Origin: Antarcticimicrobium sediminis
GTDB lineage: Bacteria; Pseudomonadota; Alphaproteobacteria; Rhodobacterales; Rhodobacteraceae
DNA length: 64,000 bases
Reading direction: 5' to 3'
NCBI RefSeq assembly: GCF_004348975.1
Contig: NZ_SMFP01000004.1
Span: 1-64,000, forward strand
The position numbers were made by a program, and so were the translations under genes. Below the pieces are notes generated by a model that did not search any database, was not told the DNA's origin, and saw only the letters and a list, made by a program, of their open reading frames with translations. Below, piece after piece: positions 16,936 to 24,276 of the stretch; within the stretch, counting starts at the first letter, position 1; every line of letters starts with the position of its first letter.

Positions 16936-18494
16936 GCGACCCCCTTTCGATCCTGCAACTGCGCCTTGATGGCTTGGCCGAGGGGATGCAACAGACGCTG
17001 CTGCGGGTTGCTGTCTCGCCGGTGGTGCGCGAAGGGGCCGATGCCTCTTGCGCCCTGTTCACGCCGCAAGGAGAGTTGCTTGCGCTGGCGGAAGCGATCC
17101 CGCTGCTGCTGGGCGCGCTGCCCGGTGCCGTCGGGGCGATCCTGCGCGAATACCCCGCCGATCAGATGCGGCCGGGGGATGTGTTCGTCACCAACGATCC
17201 CTTCTCGGGGGGCACCCACCTGCCGGATATTGCCGTGGTCCAGCCGGTCTATGACGGGGACACCTTGATCGCCCTGACGGCGAGCCTGCTGCATCATCAG
17301 GACATTGGCGGCACCCGTCCCGGTTCCGTGCCCCCGGACGCGACCGAGATCTATCACGAGGGGCTGCGCATCCCCCCGATGTGCGCCGGGCAGAGCCATG
17401 GTTTCACACGCGAATTCACCAATCTGATCCGCTTTGCCTCGCGGGCGCCGGAGGTGGTGTTGGGCGATCTGGAAACCCAGCTTGCCGCCGGGCGCAGCGC
17501 CGCCCACGGCGTGTGCCGTATCGCACAAGATCTGGGCACGCCACCCTTCCTGAAGGCGCTTGAGGCGCTGCTGGATCGCGCCGAGAAAGAGACCGCCGAC
17601 TGTTTGCGGGCGCTGCCCGCCGGCCCGTTTCACGGCATGGATGCACTGGACCCGGTGGCCGAGCTTGGCCCCTGCGAGGCGCATGTTGCGCTTGCCATCA
17701 AGGACGGACGGTTGATCGCGGATTTCCACGGATCCTCGCCGCAGGTTCAGGCCCCGGTCAATTGCGTCCGCTCTGGCCCGCTGTCGGCGGTGTTTTACGG
17801 GTTGCTGACGCTGGTGGGGGATGGCGCGCTGCGCAACGGCGGCATCCTGCGCCGGATCGTGCTGGATCTGCCGGAGGCGAGCGTGGTCAATGCCTCGCTG
17901 CCCGCCGCCGTCAATGCGCGGATGAACATGGTGCGCTGCATCACCTCGGCAGTGTTGCAAGCGCTGGCCGAGGCTGACTCCGAGCGGATGCCCGCCGCCA
18001 ATTCCGGCATGTCCTATGTCATCGCCTTTTCCGGCAAGGATGCGACCGGCACGCCGTTCCTGTCGACCGAGATTGTCGCCGGGGGCGCCGGGGGCGGACC
18101 CCATGCCGATGGTGCGCCGGGCATTTCGACCGATGTGGGCAATGCGATGAATATCTCGGCTGAATCGCTGGAATCCATGGTGCCGATGCGACTTGTCTTG
18201 GCGGAGGTCCGGGCCGGGTCCGGCGGACCGGGGCGGTTTCGCGGCGGGGATGGGGTGCGGCGTGTCTATGAGGCGCTGACCGATGGCATCGCCGCCTCGA
18301 TCCGGGGCGAGCGGTTTTCCCGCGTGGCCAAGGGCGCGCGCGGGGGCGGGTCGCCCAATGGGTCGGCCGCGACGGTGATCCGCGCGGATGGTGCCCGGCT
18401 GGAACTGACGGCGCGCTCTGCCGTGACGCTGAACAAGGGCGATATCCTGATCATCGAAAGCTCGGGCGGTGCGGGGTACGGCACGCCGATCTAA
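16932..18494 (+). CDS. hyuB: HyuB-like hydantoinase/oxoprolinase subunit B
   Basis: This 520-residue protein has the HyuB signature NDPFSGGTHLPDIAVVQPV, the HHQDIGGTRPGS segment, EGLRIPP, and the C-terminal GGAGGGPHADG and GGDGVRR regions. Unlike its HyuA partner, these motifs look intact. HyuB contributes to hydrolysis of the phosphorylated cyclic amide. The ATG at 16932 overlaps the HyuA stop by 4 bases, and a strong terminator follows 12 bases past its stop, so it ends a three-gene operon. Confidence 0.88.
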   Translation: MSDPLSILQLRLDGLAEGMQQTLLRVAVSPVVREGADASCALFTPQGELLALAEAIPLLLGALPGAVGAILREYPADQMRPGDVFVTNDPFSGGTHLPDIAVVQPVYDGDTLIALTASLLHHQDIGGTRPGSVPPDATEIYHEGLRIPPMCAGQSHGFTREFTNLIRFASRAPEVVLGDLETQLAAGRSAAHGVCRIAQDLGTPPFLKALEALLDRAEKETADCLRALPAGPFHGMDALDPVAELGPCEAHVALAIKDGRLIADFHGSSPQVQAPVNCVRSGPLSAVFYGLLTLVGDGALRNGGILRRIVLDLPEASVVNASLPAAVNARMNMVRCITSAVLQALAEADSERMPAANSGMSYVIAFSGKDATGTPFLSTEIVAGGAGGGPHADGAPGISTDVGNAMNISAESLESMVPMRLVLAEVRAGSGGPGRFRGGDGVRRVYEALTDGIAASIRGERFSRVAKGARGGGSPNGSAATVIRADGARLELTARSAVTLNKGDILIIESSGGAGYGTPI

Positions 18495-18506
18495 GGTGCC
18501 GGGACT

Positions 18507-18541
18507 AAAAGGGCCCGCAGGTACATTCTGCGGGCCCTTTT
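18507..18541. terminator. Strong bidirectional intrinsic terminator
   Basis: AAAAGGGCCCGCAG (18507-18520) and CTGCGGGCCCTTTT (18528-18541) form a perfect 14-base stem with a 7-base loop. A-rich and T-rich ends suit termination in both directions between convergent hyuB and tctA. Confidence 0.9.
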
Positions 18542-18557
18542 GTACGTCCTGTTACGA

Positions 18558-20081
18558 TCAGTCGTCGTCTTCGAGGATTTTCGGTGTTCGGCGCGACAGG
18601 CGCGCCCGCACGCCGGGCAAAAACACCGAGGCGATGAACAGCAGGCTCAGGCCCATGAAGACGGCGCTGATAGGGCTTTCAAAAAACACCATCAGGTTGC
18701 CCTTGGACAGCAGCATCGCGCGGCGAAAGTTTTCCTCCAGCAGCGGGCCAAGGATGAAGCCCAGTAGCACCGGCGTGGCAGGAAACGCGGCACGTCGCAT
18801 CAGATACCCCAAGATGCCAAAGCCAAGCACCACGAAGATATCGAAGACGTTGTTATTGGCGGAATAGACCCCGAGACAGATAAAGATCAGGACGCAAGGG
18901 TAGAGCAGGCGATAGGGCACGCTCAGCAGTTTCACCCACATGCCGATCAGCGGAACGTTCAGCACCAGCAACAACAGGTTGCCGACCCAAAAGCTCATGA
19001 TCAGGCCCCAGAACATCTGCGGTTGCTCGTTGATCAGGTTCGGCCCCGGTGTGATCCCGTGCAGGATCATCGCCCCCATCAGCACCGCCACCACCGCATC
19101 GCCCGGAATGCCAAGGCTGAGCGTCGGGATAAAGGCGGCCTGAACGCTGGCGTTATTGGCGGCTTCGGGGGCAGAAATCCCTTCCAGCGCGCCTTTGCCA
19201 AAGGTTTCGGGATGTTTGGAGATCCGCTTTTCCACCGCATAGGCCATGAGCGAGGCGATGCCCGGCCCGGTGCCCGGCAAGGCCCCCACGAAAGAGCCGA
19301 TCGAAGCGCCGCGCAGGGTGGGCCATGCGATGGTCTTCCATTCCTTGCGGGTGGGCAGCATGTCGCGGAACCGGATCTTGCCGACATTCTGCATCACGCC
19401 GGCGGGCTGGCCGATATTGGCGATGATCTCGGCCACGCCGAACAGGCCCATGGCCAGCGCCACGATGCTGAAGCCATCGGCCAGTTCGAACAGGCCGAAG
19501 GTAAAGCGGAACTGGCCGGTGTTCACATCGGTGCCGACCATCCCCAGCGCCAGGCCAAAGACCACCATCGCCAGCGCCTTGAACGGCGAGCCGAGAGTCA
19601 TGGTCGAGGCCGCGACCAGCCCCAGCAGGATGACTGCAAAGTAATCCGCCGCCCCGAATTGCAGGGCAAATTCCGCGATCAGCGGCGCAAAGCCCATGAC
19701 CAGAATGATGGCAAAGCTGGACCCGACAAAGCTGTTGATGGCGGTGACGAAGATGGCCAGCGGGGCTTTGCCCTGCTTGGCCAGTGGATAGCCGTCCAGA
19801 CAGGTGATGGCGGCGGTCGCGGTGCCCGGCAGGTTCAGCAGGATCGAGGCGGTCGAGCCGCCATACTGCGCCCCGTAAAAGATCCCTGCGAGCATGATCA
19901 GCGCATCGGTCGGATCCAGATAATAGGTCAGTGGCAGCGCCAGAGAGATCGCGGCCAGCGCCCCGATCCCCGGCAGCACGCCGACGAAGGTGCCGACGCT
20001 GACGCCGATCAGGCAGTACATCAGCGCATGCCAGCTCAGGGCCGTTTGAAGGCCAAGTTCAATTCCGGTCAGCATGTCCAT
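18558..20081 (-). CDS. tctA: Tripartite tricarboxylate transporter large permease TctA
   Basis: This 507-residue integral membrane protein has about twelve hydrophobic helices. The N-terminal conserved block contains GTFVGVLPGIGALAAISL and later YGGSTASILLNLPGT, hallmarks of TctA. It forms the transport channel for carboxylates delivered by the TctC binding protein, driven by an ion gradient. It follows TctB with a 1-base overlap and shares the operon tctC-tctB-tctA. The substrate may be the compound processed by the neighbouring oxidative genes. Confidence 0.95.
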   Translation of the reverse strand: MDMLTGIELGLQTALSWHALMYCLIGVSVGTFVGVLPGIGALAAISLALPLTYYLDPTDALIMLAGIFYGAQYGGSTASILLNLPGTATAAITCLDGYPLAKQGKAPLAIFVTAINSFVGSSFAIILVMGFAPLIAEFALQFGAADYFAVILLGLVAASTMTLGSPFKALAMVVFGLALGMVGTDVNTGQFRFTFGLFELADGFSIVALAMGLFGVAEIIANIGQPAGVMQNVGKIRFRDMLPTRKEWKTIAWPTLRGASIGSFVGALPGTGPGIASLMAYAVEKRISKHPETFGKGALEGISAPEAANNASVQAAFIPTLSLGIPGDAVVAVLMGAMILHGITPGPNLINEQPQMFWGLIMSFWVGNLLLLVLNVPLIGMWVKLLSVPYRLLYPCVLIFICLGVYSANNNVFDIFVVLGFGILGYLMRRAAFPATPVLLGFILGPLLEENFRRAMLLSKGNLMVFFESPISAVFMGLSLLFIASVFLPGVRARLSRRTPKILEDDD

Positions 20082-20560
20082 CAGGAGGCTCCGAAGGCTT
20101 GGATCGGGAGGCCGAGGCCCCAGATGAAGACGGCGCTGCCAAAGACCGCGATGAACAGCGCGACAAACCCCAGCTTGATCCAGCTGCGCTCGGTTTCGGC
20201 GAAGGCGGTGATCGCGATCAACAGGCAGGAGGCGGGGACAAAGCCGAAGCGTTCAACCGTCAGGGCAAAGACCAGCACTGCGACACAGGTGCACAGAACG
20301 CTGCGCCATGGAAATGGACCCTGCGCGGTTTCGTCCGGCTTGGCCTGTGAGGCGGACGACGTCGCCCGCGCCGCCCATGTTTCCCCCAGCACGCCAAGCC
20401 CAAGCACGGACAGGACGACGGCGACGACCATCGGGAAAAAGCCGGGGCCGGGGCGCAACAGGGTGCCCAGCGGATAGGTGCTGGCCACCATCGCGATGGC
20501 CAGCCCGGCGGCCACCACAATGGCACCGGGCAGGTAGGGGGAAATCTGGTGTCTGGTCAC
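20081..20560 (-). CDS. tctB: Tripartite tricarboxylate transporter small permease TctB
   Basis: This 159-residue protein has four predicted membrane helices (about residues 10-28, 35-55, 85-105 and 120-150) and the RPGPGFFP motif near the N-terminus that is typical of TctB. It is the small membrane component partnering TctA. It lies 154 bases after tctC, separated by two hairpins, and runs directly into tctA. Confidence 0.9.
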   Translation of the reverse strand: MTRHQISPYLPGAIVVAAGLAIAMVASTYPLGTLLRPGPGFFPMVVAVVLSVLGLGVLGETWAARATSSASQAKPDETAQGPFPWRSVLCTCVAVLVFALTVERFGFVPASCLLIAITAFAETERSWIKLGFVALFIAVFGSAVFIWGLGLPIQAFGAS

Positions 20561-20582
20561 GACGGCGCTCCAGGATGCGTGG

Positions 20583-20614
20583 CTTTGGTCAACCTATCGT
20601 AGGGTTGACCAAAG
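20583..20614. terminator. Hairpin in the tctC-tctB gap (first of two)
   Basis: CTTTGGTCAACC (20583-20594) and GGTTGACCAAAG (20603-20614) form a perfect 12-base stem with an 8-base loop. There is no T-run. It probably slows transcription or stabilises the tctC message rather than ending transcription. A protein operator of the form TTGGTCAACC is an alternative. Confidence 0.55.
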
Positions 20615-20643
20615 CGGGCGCAGAATAGATGCGGGATAGATCT

Positions 20644-20671
20644 GGTGCGGACCAGCGAGCCGGTCCGCACC
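20644..20671. terminator. Hairpin in the tctC-tctB gap (second of two)
   Basis: GGTGCGGACC (20644-20653) and GGTCCGCACC (20662-20671) form a perfect 10-base stem with an 8-base loop, 43 bases downstream of the tctC stop. GC-rich with no T-run, it is a likely mRNA 3'-end protector that lets the binding protein be made in excess over the permeases. Confidence 0.6.
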
Positions 20672-20714
20672 CATTGGTCCGGGGAATATGCCCCTTGGAG
20701 GGTGCGGTCTTGCG

Positions 20715-21713
20715 CTATTTCTTCAGACCTGCGGCATCGACGACCTTGGTCCATTTTTCGACCTCGGCGGCGATGAAGTCTTTCGATGCGGCCGGGGTCA
20801 TCCCTTCGACCAGAAAGCCACGCTCACGGAACAGGGTTTGCAGATCTTCGGTCTGCAACGCGGCTTCAATCGCACCATAAAGCGTGGCGAGCACGTCATC
20901 CGGGGTGCCCGCCGGGGCAAACAGACCCTGCCAGGAAAACGCCGCATAGCCGGGCAGGCCCGCGTCGGCGATGGTTGGCACGCCCTCCAGCAGATAATGC
21001 TCTTGCGTACCGGTCACGCCCAGCGGGCGCAGGCGGCCCGAGCTGATGTATTCCGAGGTGACGAGGATATCGCCGAACATGGCGTCGATGCGGCCGCCCA
21101 GCAGATCCTGCAACGCAGCGGCACTGCCTTTATAGGGGACGTGAACCAGCTTGGTGCCGGAATCCAAGGCGAACAGTTCCCCCGCCATGTGCATCGAGGT
21201 GCCGACCCCCGGTGTGCCGTGGGTAAAGGTGTCGGGGTTTGCCTTGGCATAGTCCAGAACGTCCTGAACCGACTGGAAGTCACTGTCGGCATTCACCACC
21301 AGTGCCAGCGGTGACGAGATGACGATGCTGACCGGGTTGAAATCGGTGACCGGGCTATAGGGCAGATCATCGCGCAAAGCGGCGCTGATCGCGTTGGACC
21401 CGGTGACGCCCATCAACAGGGTGTAGCCGTCGGGATCGGATTTCGCGACGTAATTGGCCCCAACGGTGCCGCCGGCTCCGCCCCGGTTCTCCACCACGAC
21501 CGGTTCGCCCAATGTGGTCGAGAGGGACTCGCCGATCTTGCGCGCCAGCAGGTCGGTCGAGCCGCCCGGTGGAAACGGCACAACGATGGTGATCGGCTTG
21601 TCGGGAAAGGCGCTGTCGGCGGCCTGCGCGAGTGGTGCGCTCAAGCTGGCGGTTGCCACCATCGCCATCGCGCCCAGCCGTTTCAGAAACTGCCTTCTGA
21701 TACCCTTGCTCAT
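20715..21713 (-). CDS. tctC: TctC/Bug-family periplasmic substrate-binding protein
   Basis: This 332-residue binding protein has an N-terminal signal containing RRQFLK, which fits a twin-arginine export motif, and a cleavage site near APLAQA. The mature protein has the Bug-family signature FPDKPITIVVPFPPGGSTD and later VVVENRGGAGGTVGA. It captures a carboxylate or amide in the periplasm for TctAB. It is first in the operon and is followed by two stable hairpins, consistent with high expression. Confidence 0.93.
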   Translation of the reverse strand: MSKGIRRQFLKRLGAMAMVATASLSAPLAQAADSAFPDKPITIVVPFPPGGSTDLLARKIGESLSTTLGEPVVVENRGGAGGTVGANYVAKSDPDGYTLLMGVTGSNAISAALRDDLPYSPVTDFNPVSIVISSPLALVVNADSDFQSVQDVLDYAKANPDTFTHGTPGVGTSMHMAGELFALDSGTKLVHVPYKGSAAALQDLLGGRIDAMFGDILVTSEYISSGRLRPLGVTGTQEHYLLEGVPTIADAGLPGYAAFSWQGLFAPAGTPDDVLATLYGAIEAALQTEDLQTLFRERGFLVEGMTPAASKDFIAAEVEKWTKVVDAAGLKK

Positions 21714-21797
21714 TGTCTTGTCTCCTTCTGTTGGGTGTTGCCCTTTGGGCTTTTGTGATAGGTATTGGGGCCTGTACGAGGGCCCATCGAGGCGCCC

Positions 21798-23057
21798 TCA
21801 GGCGGCCTTTCGACCCGCCCGGGTGAACCGGTCGGGGGCAAAGGGCGACAGGTCGATGTCCGGCGACCGGTTGCCAATCAGGTTGGCCAGTTCGCGCCCG
21901 GTTGTGGCCCCGCCGCACATGCCGACATGGCCGTGACCAAAGCCCAGCCAGGCGTTTTCGATGCCGGGGGCGCGGCCGATCACGGGCATCGAATCCGGCA
22001 TGCAGGGGCGGTGCCCCATCCAGACTTCATGCGGATCCGGGGTCATCGTGGGGAACATCTTTTTGCCGACAGTTAGCAAGGCCTCGGCGCGGGCGTAATT
22101 AGGCGGGGCCGTCAGCCCTGCCAGTTCAACTGTGCCCGCCAGACGCAGGCCCATCGTCATCGGGTTGACCATGATGTTCTGTTCCACGGCCATGACGTTG
22201 CGGTTCAGGGTGATGCCGGGCTTGGTGATCGTCACGTGATAACCGCGCTGGCTTTCCAGCGGCACCTTGGTGCCCAGTTCCCGCGCCAAGACGCCGGACC
22301 AAGCGCCCGCTGCCACGACCACGCCGTCCACGGCGATCTCCCCGGCGGTGTCGGTGAGAACCGCATCCACCCGCCCGCCCGTCCGGCGGAACCCGGTGAC
22401 GCGGGCGCGCAGATGCGTTGCCCCATCCGTGATCGCCTGTCCGTAGATTGCCTTGACCAGCGCGGAAGGGTCCGGCGTTGATCCGTTGTCGGGTGCGAAC
22501 TGCCCAAACCCGAAAGAGCCGCGCAGATCCGGCTCCAGATCGAACAGCGCTTCGCCCTCCAATTGCTGCATCTCAACGCCGAGGCTGCGACGCAAATTTG
22601 CCCCCCATGCCCATTTTTGTGCCGTTTCGCGCGAGGAATAGACATAAAGGCAACCGTTCTGGCGCAACAAAGACATTGCACCGGCCCGCTGCAGCAGCGG
22701 CACATACGACTCAAAGACCGGTGCCAGCAAGCCGCGCATGGCGGTGGCGATGCGGGTCACTTCCTTTTCATTGGCATAGCGCAGGAACTGCATCAGCCAA
22801 GGCAAGACCTGCGGCAGATAATGGCTGCGGATCACCAGCGGGCCGTTCGGGTCCAGAAGCCACTTGGGAACCTTTTTCCACATGCCGGGCATGGCCACGG
22901 GCAAGACGGCGCTTGGGGAAAGCGAGCCGGCGTTGCCAAAGGAACAAGCCTCTCCAGCCTCCTTCGGGTCGATGAAGGTCACGGTGTGTCCGTCGCGCTG
23001 GAGCCAGCCTGCGGTGGCTGCACCAACGATCCCCGTGCCGATGATTGCGATGTGCAT
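21798..23057 (-). CDS. FAD-dependent D-amino-acid dehydrogenase-like oxidoreductase (DadA family)
   Basis: This 419-residue flavoprotein starts with the Rossmann motif GTGIVGAATAG (residues 7-17) and ends with GHRPCMPDSMPVIG and FGHGHVGM, the FAD-binding pattern of DadA/DAO enzymes. These oxidise amino acids to keto acids plus ammonia at the membrane. It diverges from a LysR regulator that probably controls it. Its placement behind the tct operon on the same strand suggests it may oxidise an amine or amino acid from the same catabolic route. Confidence 0.85.
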   Translation of the reverse strand: MHIAIIGTGIVGAATAGWLQRDGHTVTFIDPKEAGEACSFGNAGSLSPSAVLPVAMPGMWKKVPKWLLDPNGPLVIRSHYLPQVLPWLMQFLRYANEKEVTRIATAMRGLLAPVFESYVPLLQRAGAMSLLRQNGCLYVYSSRETAQKWAWGANLRRSLGVEMQQLEGEALFDLEPDLRGSFGFGQFAPDNGSTPDPSALVKAIYGQAITDGATHLRARVTGFRRTGGRVDAVLTDTAGEIAVDGVVVAAGAWSGVLARELGTKVPLESQRGYHVTITKPGITLNRNVMAVEQNIMVNPMTMGLRLAGTVELAGLTAPPNYARAEALLTVGKKMFPTMTPDPHEVWMGHRPCMPDSMPVIGRAPGIENAWLGFGHGHVGMCGGATTGRELANLIGNRSPDIDLSPFAPDRFTRAGRKAA

Positions 23058-23142
23058 GCTGTTCCGGTCTCGCGGCTATTTCTGTCGTTCAGCAATTGTC
23101 TAGGGCGGTGAGAAATAATACAAATGAAATGGTTTTAACAAT

Positions 23143-23161
23143 CCATAAGGTTTTATTATGG
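23143..23161. promoter_or_regulatory. LysR-type operator overlapping the regulator's own start codon
   Basis: CCATAA (23143-23148) and TTATGG (23156-23161) are a perfect dyad with a 7-base spacer and include the T-N11-A core of LysR-regulator sites. It covers the regulator's start codon at 23158, so binding would repress the regulator, and it sits about 85 bases upstream of the divergent oxidase gene. Confidence 0.55.
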
Positions 23162-24048
23162 CAGTGTCCCTCCGACAGCTTCGGGCCTTTCGTGCGGTTG
23201 CGGATGCGAACAGCTTTACCGCCGCAGCCGAGGGGCTGGGGTTGACGCAAGCCGCGGTCTCGATGCTGATCCGCCAGTTCGAGATGGAATTGCGGGTGAC
23301 GCTGTTTGAGCGGACCGGGCGCGGCGCCCATCTGACCGAGTTTGGCACCGAGATCCTTCCGACCGTGCTGCGCGTGCTGGAGGATCTGCGCAACATCACC
23401 GACTCCGCCACCGATCTGCGCCTGTTGCAGCGCGGGCATCTGCGACTGGCGGTGCCACAGATGCTGGGGTGCTGCTGGCTGCCGCAGGTCCTGGGATCGT
23501 TTCGCAGCCAGTATCCGGACGTCGAAGTGTCGATCGTGGAAACGGCGGGGGATGGGGTGATTGATACGGTCGCCGGGGTCGAAGCCGAGATCGGGATCGG
23601 ACCAGAGCGTGCGCCGGCCGCCGGGATCGCTGCAGAATTCCTTTGGGATGTGTCGATGCAATTGGTGGTACAGAAAGGCGCGCCGGTGTGCGGCGCCGAT
23701 AACCGGCCAGACATGGACGCGGTCGCAAACGCGCGCTGGATTAATTATTCAGATGATTTCAGCGAGGTGCTGCATCGCAGCCTGCTGGGCCATGGCAGTT
23801 CGCTGCGCGCCGGAGGTATGCGGGTCCAGGGCATGATGAGCGCGCTGGCGATCATCGGGCGCGAGGAATATGTCACTGTCGCCCCGGCCTATGCGGCGGT
23901 CTTTGCGCCGGTTTTCAACCTGACCTTCCTGCCCTTTGAAGGGGCCGCCAGCCGCCGCCGTTTTATGCAGTACACCCGCGCCCGGCATGATCTGTCGCCC
24001 GCCGCGACCGCCTTTCTGGCCATGGCGCGGATCTCGGCGCCCGGGTAA
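23158..24048 (+). CDS. LysR-family transcriptional regulator
   Basis: This 296-residue regulator has an N-terminal helix-turn-helix (LRQLRAFRAVADANSFTAAA, then LTQAAVSMLIRQFE) and a C-terminal co-inducer domain from about residue 90. It diverges from the DadA-like gene with 100 bases between them, the standard layout for a LysR regulator and its target. AAGG lies 7 bases before the ATG. Confidence 0.92.
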   Translation: MAVSLRQLRAFRAVADANSFTAAAEGLGLTQAAVSMLIRQFEMELRVTLFERTGRGAHLTEFGTEILPTVLRVLEDLRNITDSATDLRLLQRGHLRLAVPQMLGCCWLPQVLGSFRSQYPDVEVSIVETAGDGVIDTVAGVEAEIGIGPERAPAAGIAAEFLWDVSMQLVVQKGAPVCGADNRPDMDAVANARWINYSDDFSEVLHRSLLGHGSSLRAGGMRVQGMMSALAIIGREEYVTVAPAYAAVFAPVFNLTFLPFEGAASRRRFMQYTRARHDLSPAATAFLAMARISAPG

Positions 24049-24276
24049 ACGCGATGTCGGGTCCTGCGCTTTTCCGTGATCTTGCATAGGGTTGATCCAC
24101 CTCGGGCGGGCACATCCCTTGCCTTGGTCAAAAACGCAGCAGTTTTCTGCAGCTTCTCGGAGAAGATCCGCTGCAGCGGGTTCGGGGCCATGGTGGCAAT
24201 CTCTGCTGTTGAGTTTTCTCACTTTGGTATTCATAAGTCTCTAAGCAAACTCCTTTGAGCAAGAAGCTGTGTCACC
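24049..24276. promoter_or_regulatory. Intergenic region upstream of the yjbH operon
   Basis: These 228 bases contain CTTCTCGGAGAAG (24153-24165), a perfect 13-base palindrome, flanked by CTGCAGC repeats. It may be an operator for the polysaccharide operon. No gene is seen here. Confidence 0.35.

Noticed and set aside
16908-18104. 398-codon frame opposite hyuB
   Set aside because: It mirrors hyuB and shows Arg/Gln-rich composition without recognisable motifs.
19023-20477. 484-codon plus-strand frame opposite tctA/tctB
   Set aside because: It spans two genes with clear membrane-protein signatures on the other strand; its own sequence is Gly/Asp/Arg/Gln-rich and unlike any family.
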